A stretch of 59,775 bases of DNA, taken from NCBI GenBank assembly GCA_022711315.1, contig JAKLFG010000010.1, positions 1 through 59,775 on the forward strand, in the 5' to 3' direction. Below, in pieces: positions 34,734-44,733 of this stretch (within the stretch, counting starts at the first letter, position 1; each line of letters starts with the position of its first letter). Both the position numbers and the translations under genes were made by a program. The notes beneath the pieces are model-generated. The model saw only the letters and a list, made by a program, of their open reading frames with translations, was not told the origin of the DNA and made no database searches. The stretch is from a bacterium. GTDB lineage: Bacteria; UBP6; UBA1177; JAKLFG01.

Positions 34734-36863
34734 AAATTCTGGCGCCCGTTCCAACTCTATGTCCCCTGGTTCTACCTGCTCCTCGCCGGGCTGACGGCTA
34801 TCTTCCTCCTGCCGCCGCTCCGCGCCGCCGCCGTGGCGCTCTTTTCCCGTATCGTGCCGCGCCGCTATATCCTGTTCCCGCTTCTCGCCCTCTGCGTGAC
34901 GCTCCTCATCAACCGGCTGGTCTTTCAGGGACTCCCGCACATACAGGACAGCATCAACTACCTGTTCATGGCCGAGCAGTTCGCCGCGGGGCGGCTCGAC
35001 CACCCGATGCACCCGTTCTACGAGTTCTTCCGCTTCCTCTACCTCATACCGGACGGTGAAAAGATATATTCGCTCTTTCTCCCCGGTTATTCCCTTTTCC
35101 TCGTCCCCTTCGTGATGATCGGCGTCCCCTTCATCGTCAACCCGCTCCTGACCGCCGCCAATGTCGCGCTCGTCGGCCGCATCGCCGACGACCTCTACGG
35201 CCCGCGCGTATCGACCGCCGCGATGGCGCTCGCGATACTTTCGGTGTTTCTCATGGTGATGGGCGGCACCTTCATGGGGCACCCCTTCTGCGCCGCCCTG
35301 ACGCTCGGCACCGTCCTCTGTTTCCTCCGGGCCCGCCGCGAAGAAACGGGAAAGCGGGCGCTCCGCTACGCCGCCGCCGCCGGCTTCGCGCTCGGTTGGC
35401 TGGTCTTCACGCGGCCGCAGAACGCGCTTTTCCTCGCTTTGCCGCTCGCGCTTGCCGCGCTTGTAGAGATACGCCGCCGGGGGACGGTGCCGCGCGGACT
35501 TGTCCTCACCGCCGCGTTCTTGCCGTGGCTTGTCGCGCTCTTTTTATATAACGCCCACTACACCGGCGACCCGCTTCTGTTCAAGCAGGACCCCTATTTC
35601 AACTACAGCGAGCCGAACGAGTTCTGTCACCGTTTCGGCATCGGCCGCGGCTGTCCCCATTCGAACTGGACGGTGCTCCCCGAAGAAGGGCTCTCCTGGG
35701 GGCACGCCGCCTATGTCACCTACCGGCGGCTCTCGCCGCTCATCCTCAACACCTTCGGCCACCCGCTCCTGTTCCTGCTCATACCCTGCGCTTTTCTCTT
35801 CTACCGGTCCGAGCGACCGAAAAAGGCGCTTTTTCTCGCATCGCTGTTCCTCTTTTCGGCCGGCGGGTATTTCTTCTTCTACTTTGACGGCAATGTCTTC
35901 GGGCCCCGCTACTACTATGAAACGACCTTCTTCCTTGCCATACTCGCCGCGCTCGGACTCGTCGCGCTTTCCGACCGCATCGCCGCGACGCCCCGGCCGC
36001 ACCTCTTCGCCGCGCCGCTCGGCGGGCTTGTCGCCGCCGCCTATCTCTCGTTCGCCTTTATCGTGCTCCCCGACCTTCTCACCATCTATTCGCTCGGCTT
36101 CTGGAAGGTCGAGCGGTCGCTCTCGGCGGAGATCGAACGGCAGGGCATCCATAACGCGGTGGTCTTCATAGACCGCGAGGAACTCATCGGGTCCGGCTTC
36201 TCCGTGATGCGACACGACGATTGGGACCGGAACGATGTCATCTATGTCCGCGATCTCGGCGTCCGCCCGAACAGCGCCCTCATGCACTACTATGCGCCGC
36301 AGGGACGAAAGTTCTACCGCGCCCGCTACGAAAAGATAGAGAACAACGAACGACCGCCGGAGATAACGCCGCTGACCGACATCGAACTGCCGCCCAACTA
36401 TGTCGTCACCGAACTTGAGGACAAACTCTACCCGCTCACCGGCGCGCCCGACTACTGCAACCGGTATCCCAACCGGCCCGATCTCGACCGTTACAGCGCT
36501 CTGCCGCCCCCCGGCGAACTGGGCATCGGCTTTTCGAAAGGGGCACTCTTCTGCCGGTTCACCGCGCCGGGCCAATTCTACGACCTCGGCCAGCATCTCG
36601 CGGTCGCGGGGCGGTACTCGGTCGAATTCGTCGGGGTGACCGGTCCCGTGATGGGTGCCTTCCGCGTCCTCATCGACGGCCGCGAGGCCGGCCGCATCGA
36701 CTTCACCGGCGAACGGTACGAAAAGGTGACCCGCCGGATCGACGCCGATCTCGAAGCGGGGTCCCACCGCATACGGCTGGAACCGGAAACGAGCGGCCGC
36801 GAGGTCTATTTCCTGCTTGATCTTGTCGAGTTCTTCACCGACGCCGCGTCACGCCCCGAGTGA
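34650..36863 (+). CDS. GT-C-fold membrane glycosyltransferase, paralog 1
   Basis: 737 residues. The first 480 carry about eleven to thirteen hydrophobic helices. The first lumenal loop has QDSINYLFMAEQFAAGRL, resembling the acidic site of GT39/ArnT-like polyprenyl-phosphate-sugar transferases (Asp in an HIQDS context). Repeated GYSLF-like and YDGPR segments follow. The last 250 residues form a soluble periplasmic domain with RHDDWDRNDVIYVRDLG and a terminal beta-sandwich (AGRYSVEFVGVTGPVMG). GT-C enzymes use lipid-linked sugars and act on the periplasmic face. Paralog 2 (38587-40797) is similar along its whole length. The end overlaps the convergent UbiA gene by 15 nt. Donor and acceptor unknown. 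Confidence 0.8.
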   Translation: MKFSRCDMVRAAAALFFTLLFFVWGTAGKFWRPFQLYVPWFYLLLAGLTAIFLLPPLRAAAVALFSRIVPRRYILFPLLALCVTLLINRLVFQGLPHIQDSINYLFMAEQFAAGRLDHPMHPFYEFFRFLYLIPDGEKIYSLFLPGYSLFLVPFVMIGVPFIVNPLLTAANVALVGRIADDLYGPRVSTAAMALAILSVFLMVMGGTFMGHPFCAALTLGTVLCFLRARREETGKRALRYAAAAGFALGWLVFTRPQNALFLALPLALAALVEIRRRGTVPRGLVLTAAFLPWLVALFLYNAHYTGDPLLFKQDPYFNYSEPNEFCHRFGIGRGCPHSNWTVLPEEGLSWGHAAYVTYRRLSPLILNTFGHPLLFLLIPCAFLFYRSERPKKALFLASLFLFSAGGYFFFYFDGNVFGPRYYYETTFFLAILAALGLVALSDRIAATPRPHLFAAPLGGLVAAAYLSFAFIVLPDLLTIYSLGFWKVERSLSAEIERQGIHNAVVFIDREELIGSGFSVMRHDDWDRNDVIYVRDLGVRPNSALMHYYAPQGRKFYRARYEKIENNERPPEITPLTDIELPPNYVVTELEDKLYPLTGAPDYCNRYPNRPDLDRYSALPPPGELGIGFSKGALFCRFTAPGQFYDLGQHLAVAGRYSVEFVGVTGPVMGAFRVLIDGREAGRIDFTGERYEKVTRRIDADLEAGSHRIRLEPETSGREVYFLLDLVEFFTDAASRPE

Positions 36864-37700
36864 CGGGCCGAACTTCACCGCGAGAAAGACGAGTCCCGCC
36901 ACAGCGTACAGGATGCGGTACAGCCGCCGGTGCCGCAGGAAGTCGCCCTGCCCCGGCGCCGCGCGGAGCGACAGCGCGACCGCCGACGCCATCTGGAGGA
37001 GCGACGCCACGGCGAACGGCGCGAGGTGAGCGGGCGTCGCCATGCCGCGGAGCGCCGCGACGATGAGCAGCGCGAGGGCGGCGGCGCAGATGACGATGTG
37101 GAGCCGTATCGAGCCGGACGCGCCGTACCGGACCGCGCCACTCCGGATCCCCGCCGCGCGGTCAGCGTCGAGGTCTATCAGTTCGTGGTTGACATGACCG
37201 GCGCTCAGGATGAGCCCGAAATAGAGGGCGAGCGCAAGCGAGCGGACCCCGAGCTCCCCGAACATGAGCCACCCGATCTGGAACTGGACCGCGCCGCCGA
37301 GGATATGGAGCGCCGTCCCGGCGCGCGGGAGGTATTTCGCCCCGAAGCGGGGATAGGAATAGAGCGCCGACAGGATGAAAAGCGCCGCCGCGCAGGGTGC
37401 GGCGCGCCGCTCCACGAGCAGGAAGAGCGCGAGCGCGGCGATAAGCGACGCGGCCGCCACCGCCGGAGAGCGGTCGCCCGGCACGACCGTGAGTCGCGGG
37501 TTGGCGGCGTCGTCGGACGACCCGGCCCAACTGTTGAAGGCGTAGACCGAGAGCGTCACGAGGTACGACGCGAGGAAAAAGAGCGCCGGCCGCGCGCCGA
37601 AGAAGGCCCGCGCATCGGAAGCGGCGAAGAACGAGCCGACGAAGATGAAGCCCGCCACCAGGAACACCTCGGTGAATCGGTATGCGCGAAAGGTCCTCAT
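36849..37700 (-). CDS. UbiA-family prenyltransferase, second type
   Basis: 283 residues with about eight membrane helices. The two Asp-rich motifs are NSWAGSSDDAANPR (about 57-70) and NHELIDLDADRAAGIRS (about 168-184), as in UbiA-superfamily enzymes that prenylate aromatic or other acceptors. It differs from the phosphoribosyltransferase-like UbiA at 1958-2833, which has NDLRDVAEDR. The product is not predictable: quinone, chlorophyll-like or lipid synthesis are all possible. Its 3' end overlaps the GT-C paralog 1 stop. Confidence 0.75.
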   Translation of the reverse strand: MRTFRAYRFTEVFLVAGFIFVGSFFAASDARAFFGARPALFFLASYLVTLSVYAFNSWAGSSDDAANPRLTVVPGDRSPAVAAASLIAALALFLLVERRAAPCAAALFILSALYSYPRFGAKYLPRAGTALHILGGAVQFQIGWLMFGELGVRSLALALYFGLILSAGHVNHELIDLDADRAAGIRSGAVRYGASGSIRLHIVICAAALALLIVAALRGMATPAHLAPFAVASLLQMASAVALSLRAAPGQGDFLRHRRLYRILYAVAGLVFLAVKFGPSLGA

Positions 37701-37765
37701 GCGTCTCGTACCCGGACAGTTCCCTTAATAGACCGCGTAACGGCCGGTTTTGTTCCCGTCACGCC

Positions 37766-37793
37766 ACTCTACCCCGTGACGGTCAAAAAGCAA
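37766..37793 (-). promoter_or_regulatory. Promoter for the UbiA gene
   Basis: Minus-strand TTGCTT (37793-37788), 16-nt spacer, TAGAGT (37771-37766), matching the proS promoter in position and most bases. Confidence 0.5.
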
Positions 37794-37804
37794 TGCGGGG
37801 ATGA

Positions 37805-37832
37805 TTGACCTTCGGCCGCTCTTTGGTATGAT
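37805..37832 (+). promoter_or_regulatory. Leaderless promoter of the truncated GT-C remnant
   Basis: TTGACC (37805-37810), 16-nt spacer, TATGAT (37827-37832), then ATG after 6 nt at 37839. Spacing is identical to the promoters at 34616 and 38553. Confidence 0.6.
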
Positions 37833-37838
37833 GGCGAC

Positions 37839-37934
37839 ATGAAAGGGTCCCCTGGCGATCTTATGCGGCTTTTCTGCGCCGCCTTTTTTGTCGTGCTCTT
37901 CTTTGATCCTCCCCAACAAAAGTTAACAAACTAA
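37839..37934 (+). pseudogene. Truncated third GT-C paralog (5' remnant)
   Basis: A 31-codon ORF encoding MKGSPGDLMRLFCAAFFVVLFF plus nine more residues. It aligns with the start of both GT-C paralogs (MK-S--D--R---A-FF--LFF), and its promoter and leaderless ATG are spaced the same. After about codon 22 the similarity ends and AT-rich DNA with the next lipoprotein gene begins. The simplest reading is a GT-C gene cut down by an insertion or deletion. A functional small membrane peptide cannot be excluded. Confidence 0.6.
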
Positions 37935-37936
37935 TT

Positions 37937-38512
37937 ATGAGAAAAATACTTTCCCTCGGCTTACATCTGATCTTCTTTCTTTCCTGCAAAGAGTCCTGTC
38001 CGGAATTACAGGTCTGGGAAGCGTCCGACGACACGGTCCCCAACGAAGAGGTCTGTCCCGGCATGAGCCGCTACGCCGGGTTCAATGTCGCCGAGACCCT
38101 GAACTATCTCCAAAGCATACGCCTGACGCTGGAGAGCGTTCATTCCCTGATCCCGGAGGGCGCTCTTCCCGATGAGATCGTCTTCGGTCCCTTGAAAAAA
38201 TGCACATACGGCGACCCCCATATCCCGGCGGACGCCGGGGCGGACTGCATCCCACAGCCGTGGATGTTCTCCTTTTATGATCACGCGGGGAACGACCCCT
38301 TCCCCCATCTCATGTTGTCCATCGGACAGGCGGACGGGATACAGACAGCATCCTTGGGCGTACTCGTTGAACCGATCGTCCACTGGCACGATGATTTTCA
38401 TATCGAGACACAAAAAGGGTTCGCGCTCGGCGAGGTGCTCGAAGGCCAATTCTGTACCCTGAACTCCACTTCGTGTTATGCGTTCTCCTATCGGGTCGCA
38501 TCGAAGGAGTGA
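37937..38512 (+). CDS. Small lipoprotein of unknown function
   Basis: 191 residues with a short signal peptide, MRKILSLGLHLIFFLSC, whose FLSC is a lipobox. Cysteines recur (CPELQ, VCPGMS, KCTYGD, DCIPQP, FCTLNSTSCY) and probably form disulfides. Upstream 60 bp are AT-rich and composition is lower in GC than the flanking GT-C genes. It starts 2 nt after the truncated remnant, so it could be read from that promoter. No domain recognised. Confidence 0.65.
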   Translation: MRKILSLGLHLIFFLSCKESCPELQVWEASDDTVPNEEVCPGMSRYAGFNVAETLNYLQSIRLTLESVHSLIPEGALPDEIVFGPLKKCTYGDPHIPADAGADCIPQPWMFSFYDHAGNDPFPHLMLSIGQADGIQTASLGVLVEPIVHWHDDFHIETQKGFALGEVLEGQFCTLNSTSCYAFSYRVASKE

Positions 38513-38551
38513 ATATCTCGGAACGGTTCGTCGGTCATATTTTTCCTTCCT

Positions 38552-38670
38552 GTTGACCTCTCCGCGCGGTTCGCTATGATATCGTCATGAAGTTCAGTCG
38601 GTGCGACATGGTCCGCGCGGCCGCCGCGCTTTTTTTCACGCTCCTCTTCTTCGTCTGGGGCACCGCCGGG
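38552..38670 (+). repeat. 119-bp promoter/N-terminus cassette, copy 2
   Basis: The counterpart of 34615-34733 with a single mismatch. Similarity drops sharply beyond both ends of the cassette. Confidence 0.9.
38553..38580 (+). promoter_or_regulatory. Leaderless promoter of GT-C gene 2
   Basis: TTGACC (38553-38558), 16-nt spacer, TATGAT (38575-38580), 6 nt to ATG 38587; same as copy 1 apart from one base outside the hexamers. Confidence 0.65.
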
Positions 38671-40797
38671 CGGTTCTGGACGCCGCTCGCGGTCTATGCC
38701 CCCTCCTTCCATCTTCTTCTCGCGGGGATCGTCGTCGCCCTGCTGTTGTTCCGCGCCCCTCTGCGCCGCATACTCCCGCCGTTCCGCGACGCCGCCGTCG
38801 CGCGCCGCTATCTCCTGTTCCCGCTCGCCGCCTTCGCCGCGACACTGCTCATCGGGCTTCTCGTCTTTCAGGGGCTCCCCCACATACAGGACGGCATCCA
38901 CTACCGCATGATGGCCGACCAGTTGGCGCACGGCCGGATGGATCACCCGATGCACCCGCACTACGAATTCTTCCGCTTCCTCTACCTCATCCCCGACGGC
39001 GAACGGATAGCGTCGCTGTTCCTCCCCGGCTATCCCCTCTTCCTCGCCCCGTTCGCCCTTTTCGGCGTCACGTTCCTCGCCAACCCGCTGCTCACCGCCG
39101 CCAATGTCGCGATCGCCGGCCGCATCGCCGACGACCTCTACGGCCCCCGCGTATCGGCCGCCGCGATGGCGCTTGCGCTCCTTTCCCCCTTCCTCATGAT
39201 CATGGGCGGCACCGCGATGGCGCACCCCTTCTGCGCCTTCCTGACGCTGACCGCCGTCCTGTTCTTCCTGCGGGCCCGCCGCGAAGGGAGCGGGAAACGG
39301 GCGCTCATACTTTCCGCGGTCGCCGGCTTCGCGCTCGGCTGGCTCGCCTTCTGCCGCCCGCAGAACGCCTTCCTGCTCGCCCTGCCGCTCGCGCTCGCGG
39401 CGCTTTTCGAGATCCGCCGCCGGGGCACCGTGCCGCGCGGGCTTGCGCTCACCGCCGCCTTCCTGCCGTGGCTTTTTGTCCTGCTCCTCCATAACGCCCA
39501 CTACACCGGCGACATCCTGACGCTCCGGCAGGATATCTATTTCAACTACAGCGAGCCGAACGATGGCTGTTTCGGGCTCGGGCTCGGCCGCGCCTGTCCC
39601 AACGCGACCTGGCGGCCGCTCCCCGACGACGGCTTCACGCTCACCGCCGCGGTCGTCGTGACCTACCACCGGCTCGCGCCGCTCATCGCCAATACGCTCG
39701 GTCACCCGCTCCTGTTCCTGCTCATCCCCTGCGCTTTCCTGCTCTCTCGCGGTGGACGGATCAGGCGGGAACTGTTCCTCGGCGGGCTTTTCCTCGCGAC
39801 CGTCGGCGGGCATTTCCTCTACTATTTCGACGGCAATGTCTTCGGCCCGCGCTACTATTACGAGACCGCCTTCTTCCTCATGATACTCGCCGCGTTCGGT
39901 CTGGTCTCGCTCGCCGACCGCATCGCCGCCGCGCGCCGGCCGCACCTCTTCGCCGCGCCGCTCGGCGGCTTTGTAGCCGCCGCGTACCTGTTCACCGCCG
40001 TCGCGATACTCCCGCCGCTCTTCGATTCCTACGCCTTCGGGTTCTGGGGCGTCGGTCGCGCGCTCGCCGACGAGGCGGCGCGGCAGGGCATCCACAACGC
40101 GGTCGTCTTCATACAGCCCGAACAGTACATCGGGTCGGGGCTCGCCGCGATGCGCCACGACGACTGGGACCGCAACGACATCGTCTATGTCCGCGATCTC
40201 GGCGACCGCCCGAACAGCGCCCTCATGCATCACTACGCGCCGCAGGGGAGGAAATTCTACCGCGCCCTTTTCACCGACATACGGACCGCGACGGTGCCAC
40301 CGCTCATCACGCCGCTGGCGGGACCCGACCTGCCGCCGAACTATCTCGTCGCCGAGATGGAGGACAAACACTACCCGCTCCGCGGCATTCCCGATTACTG
40401 CAACGAATATCCGAACCGGAGCGACCTCTCAACATATGTATCCTTCCCGCCGCCCGAACGCATCGGGGTCGGGTTCTCCAAGCGGGCTTTTTTCTGCCGG
40501 TTCACCGCACCGGGGCAATTCTACGAGTTCGGCCAGCAGTTCTTTCTCGCGGGGCGCTACGCCATCGATATCGTCGGGGTGACCGGCCCCGAGATGGGGG
40601 CCTTCCGGGTGCTCATCGACGACCGCGAGGTCGGCCGCGTCGATTTCACCGGCGAACGGTACGAGAAGGTGATACGGCAGGTCGAGGCGACGGTCGCGGC
40701 GGGTTTCCGCCGCATACGGCTCGAGCCGGAGGACACCGCGCGCGGCACCTATTTCCTGCTCGATCTTATGGAGTTCTTCCGCCGTCCGGAGGAGTAG
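38587..40797 (+). CDS. GT-C-fold membrane glycosyltransferase, paralog 2
   Basis: 736 residues, alignable from end to end with the protein at 34650-36863. The first 28 residues are identical, then divergent (AGRFWTPLAVYAPSFH against AGKFWRPFQLYVPWFY). The first-loop acidic motif is IQDGIHYRMMADQLAHGRM. Shared landmarks include HPMHP.YEFFRFLYLIPDGE, NPLLTAANVA, the YFDGNVFGPRYYYET loop, RHDDWDRND and PNSALMH.YAPQGRKFYRA. The periplasmic C-terminal domain is kept. The two probably use the same lipid-linked donor on related acceptors; both are inferences. It is convergent with guaB. Confidence 0.8.
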   Translation: MKFSRCDMVRAAAALFFTLLFFVWGTAGRFWTPLAVYAPSFHLLLAGIVVALLLFRAPLRRILPPFRDAAVARRYLLFPLAAFAATLLIGLLVFQGLPHIQDGIHYRMMADQLAHGRMDHPMHPHYEFFRFLYLIPDGERIASLFLPGYPLFLAPFALFGVTFLANPLLTAANVAIAGRIADDLYGPRVSAAAMALALLSPFLMIMGGTAMAHPFCAFLTLTAVLFFLRARREGSGKRALILSAVAGFALGWLAFCRPQNAFLLALPLALAALFEIRRRGTVPRGLALTAAFLPWLFVLLLHNAHYTGDILTLRQDIYFNYSEPNDGCFGLGLGRACPNATWRPLPDDGFTLTAAVVVTYHRLAPLIANTLGHPLLFLLIPCAFLLSRGGRIRRELFLGGLFLATVGGHFLYYFDGNVFGPRYYYETAFFLMILAAFGLVSLADRIAAARRPHLFAAPLGGFVAAAYLFTAVAILPPLFDSYAFGFWGVGRALADEAARQGIHNAVVFIQPEQYIGSGLAAMRHDDWDRNDIVYVRDLGDRPNSALMHHYAPQGRKFYRALFTDIRTATVPPLITPLAGPDLPPNYLVAEMEDKHYPLRGIPDYCNEYPNRSDLSTYVSFPPPERIGVGFSKRAFFCRFTAPGQFYEFGQQFFLAGRYAIDIVGVTGPEMGAFRVLIDDREVGRVDFTGERYEKVIRQVEATVAAGFRRIRLEPEDTARGTYFLLDLMEFFRRPEE

Positions 40798-40806
40798 CGA
40801 CCGGGC

Positions 40807-42473
<1,667 letters not shown>

Positions 42474-42503
42474 CAGTTTCCACTTCCTCCCAAGTAATCA
42501 CGA

Positions 42504-43106
42504 CTACTGGCATTTGGTGGGGTCTTGATCGTCCGCAGTAGTGCCTGTGATAACTAAGTTGCTATTGTTCTTTTTCAGTTCATCGAATTGAAACAGATTG
42601 GAAATACAATTGCCCCAAATAGATAACATAGTAAGCGAAGTGTTTCCATAAAGAGAAGAAATATCTTCTATGTAATTCCTATCAACATGTAATGCTCCCA
42701 ACACATTCAATCCAGAGAGAGGTTCCAGCTCCTTTATCTTGTTGTTACTGAGTTTCAGGAACTCCAATTTCGTCAAGGTGCGGAGCGGCTCCAGCGATTC
42801 GATCTCGTTGTCTTCCGCGCCAAACCAGTCAATATTGGGTAAGTTCTCGATTCCTTTGATGCTTTTTACCCCAAACCCTGCACAGGCTAACGATTCGATC
42901 TTATTATACAAATCCGGATCATTCTTGTCCAACAAGCCTAGGTTCGCTTCGTAGTCTATTTTATCCTTTACGCACTTCGCGAACGCCGGGTCCTCGAATT
43001 CCCCCGGTTTCAGCGGCCCGTCACCGTCACAGCCGATGCAGGCGGTTAAAAGGAGCAACAACATCACTGTAGGGGCGAGATTCATCACGCCCATTTTTCT
43101 TCTCAT
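42504..43106 (-). CDS. AT-rich leucine-rich-repeat lipoprotein
   Basis: 200 residues, ATG 43106 behind a ggagg site. The signal peptide MRRKMGVMNLAPTVMLLLLLTACIGC has a lipobox (LTAC). Residues about 75-165 form internalin-style LRRs of about 22 residues: IKGIENLPNIDWFGAEDNEI, ESLEPLRTLTKLEFLKLSNNKI, KELEPLSGLNVLGALHVDRNYI. The coding sequence is clearly poorer in GC than its neighbours, with codons such as aat, ata and tta, so recent acquisition is likely. LRR lipoproteins usually mediate protein binding on the surface; partner unknown. Confidence 0.8.
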   Translation of the reverse strand: MRRKMGVMNLAPTVMLLLLLTACIGCDGDGPLKPGEFEDPAFAKCVKDKIDYEANLGLLDKNDPDLYNKIESLACAGFGVKSIKGIENLPNIDWFGAEDNEIESLEPLRTLTKLEFLKLSNNKIKELEPLSGLNVLGALHVDRNYIEDISSLYGNTSLTMLSIWGNCISNLFQFDELKKNNSNLVITGTTADDQDPTKCQ

Positions 43107-43134
43107 CGATATCCTCCGGTTATCAAATATCCCG

Positions 43135-43195
43135 CCCTGTCAAGGGAGGGCAGGGAGGGTTTGATCAAACCCCCTCTCTCCCCCTTGACAAGGGG
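43135..43195. repeat. 60-bp palindromic element
   Basis: A nearly perfect inverted repeat centred on TTGATCAA (43161-43168). The left arm starts ccctgtcaaggg and the right arm ends cccttgacaagggg, with purine-rich G arms in between. It lies within the predicted 5' untranslated region of the LRR gene. There is no T run in either direction, so it is more like a REP/MITE-type palindrome than a terminator. Confidence 0.7.
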
Positions 43196-43225
43196 ACGCT
43201 CTGTTTCCCTCATTTCATCCCATTC

Positions 43226-43253
43226 ATTATCTGACCCAGACTGAATAAGTCAA
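43226..43253 (-). promoter_or_regulatory. Promoter for the LRR lipoprotein
   Basis: Minus-strand TTGACT (43253-43248), 16-nt spacer, GATAAT (43231-43226). Transcripts would pass through the palindrome at 43135-43195 before reaching the ATG. Confidence 0.5.
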
Positions 43254-43285
43254 GAGAGAGCGGCGGTATCGGAAACAACTAAATG

Positions 43286-43314
43286 TTGACTCTTCTTGGC
43301 TCCCTCTCTAAAAT
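43286..43314 (+). promoter_or_regulatory. Leaderless promoter of the M14 protease gene
   Basis: TTGACT (43286-43291), 17-nt spacer, TAAAAT (43309-43314), then 6 nt to ATG 43321. No Shine-Dalgarno is present. Confidence 0.65.
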
Positions 43315-43320
43315 GCCCCT

Positions 43321-44724
43321 ATGAAAAAATTCATGCTCGCCATCCTGTTCCCGCTCCTGCTTGCCGCGGGAGAGAAGGAACTCTGGGAGGTGACCGTCCC
43401 GTCGTGGGCCGTCCCGAACGCCGCCGCGACCGCCGCGACGCTCGACATCGTGCGGATGACCGAGCGCGACGGCGCGGTCGTGTATCACCTCTGGGAAACG
43501 GCCGAACGGGTCGCGCCGCTCGCCGGGCTCGCCTTTTCGTCGCGGGTGGTGCCTCTCGCGCTCGAAGAGACCGAACATTACCGCGACCACGACGAGATGA
43601 TCGCCGCGATGTACGCCATCGAAGCGCGGCTTCCCTCGCATGCGAAGGTGTACGACATCGGCCGGTCGGTCGAGGATCGCCCCATCTACGCGCTCAAACT
43701 GTCGGTCAGCCCCGCCGAGAACCTGCCCGGCCCGCCCGAGATCGTCATCGTCGGGCTCCACCACGCCCGCGAATGGATATCGGGAGAGGTCGCCCTGCGC
43801 CTCGCCGAGTATCTCGCCGACCATATCGCCGACGGCACCCCGCGCATCGGCGCCATCGTGGCAGGGGCCGAACTGTGGTTCGTCCCGATACTGAACCCCG
43901 ACGGCTACATCTACAGCCACACCACCGACCGGATGTGGCGCGAGAACCGCCGGTTACGCGCCGACGGCCTGTACGGGGTCGACCTCAACCGCAACTACGA
44001 CGCCGCATGGGCCGCCAACGGCGACGCGAACGGCACGGAACCCTTCTCCGAGCCCGAGACCCGCGCGCTCCGCGACCTCGTGACGGCACCGAACGGGGGA
44101 ACGGCGCTCACCGACCTGCCGCGGGGCATACTCACCTACCACAGTTACACGCAGGTCCTTCTCTACCCGTGGTCGTCGACCTCCGACCCGGCGCCGACCC
44201 GCGACCTCATGCGGGCGACCGCCGAGCGGATGGCGGCGCTCATGCTCGCGAGCGGCGGGGAGACCTACGGCGTCAAGCAGACCTCCGAACTTTACGGCGT
44301 ACCGATATACGGCGAATGCACCGAGTGGTTCTATAACGCGACCGGGCAGGGGACCGGCTTCACGGTGGAGTTGCGCCCCGCGAATGTCGAAGGGGGCGGC
44401 TTCCAACTCGATCCGGTCTTCATCGAGCCGACGGCGCGGGAAAGCATCGTCTCCGCGCTCTATTTCATCGAAACGATACTGACGGGCACGCTCGACATCG
44501 ACACCGACGCCAACAAGAACGGCGAGATAGATTATCTGGAGATACCCGACGCGCCGCCCGACGAGGCGCCCGACGACGATGCTCTGCTGGGCGAGCCAGA
44601 CGATCCGACCCCGACCGATGATGCGACGCCGGTCACCGACGACGCGCCGCTCCCGGCGGACGACGACCATCGGCCCGCGCCGCACCCCGCGACCGGCGGC
44701 TGTTCGCTCACGACGCTGGGATGA
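43321..44724 (+). CDS. Secreted M14 zinc carboxypeptidase with Cys tail
   Basis: 467 residues with a Sec signal peptide (MKKFMLAILFPLLLAAG) lacking a lipobox Cys. The M14 fold is shown by the HxxE zinc site HHAREW (about 146-151), the substrate-binding DLNRNYD, the third zinc ligand in TYHSYTQVLLYPW, and the catalytic Glu in FTVELRP near 350. Residues about 395-460 are an Asp/Pro/Thr-rich stalk, and the protein ends GGCSLTTLG. It should cleave C-terminal residues of peptides outside the cell. Anchoring by the terminal Cys motif is my inference. Confidence 0.9.
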   Translation: MKKFMLAILFPLLLAAGEKELWEVTVPSWAVPNAAATAATLDIVRMTERDGAVVYHLWETAERVAPLAGLAFSSRVVPLALEETEHYRDHDEMIAAMYAIEARLPSHAKVYDIGRSVEDRPIYALKLSVSPAENLPGPPEIVIVGLHHAREWISGEVALRLAEYLADHIADGTPRIGAIVAGAELWFVPILNPDGYIYSHTTDRMWRENRRLRADGLYGVDLNRNYDAAWAANGDANGTEPFSEPETRALRDLVTAPNGGTALTDLPRGILTYHSYTQVLLYPWSSTSDPAPTRDLMRATAERMAALMLASGGETYGVKQTSELYGVPIYGECTEWFYNATGQGTGFTVELRPANVEGGGFQLDPVFIEPTARESIVSALYFIETILTGTLDIDTDANKNGEIDYLEIPDAPPDEAPDDDALLGEPDDPTPTDDATPVTDDAPLPADDDHRPAPHPATGGCSLTTLG

Positions 44725-44733
44725 TCTCCGACC

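Noticed and set aside
43135-43195. Palindrome as an intrinsic terminator
   Set aside because: No T run on either side, and it sits between a predicted promoter and its gene, so termination is unlikely to be its main role.
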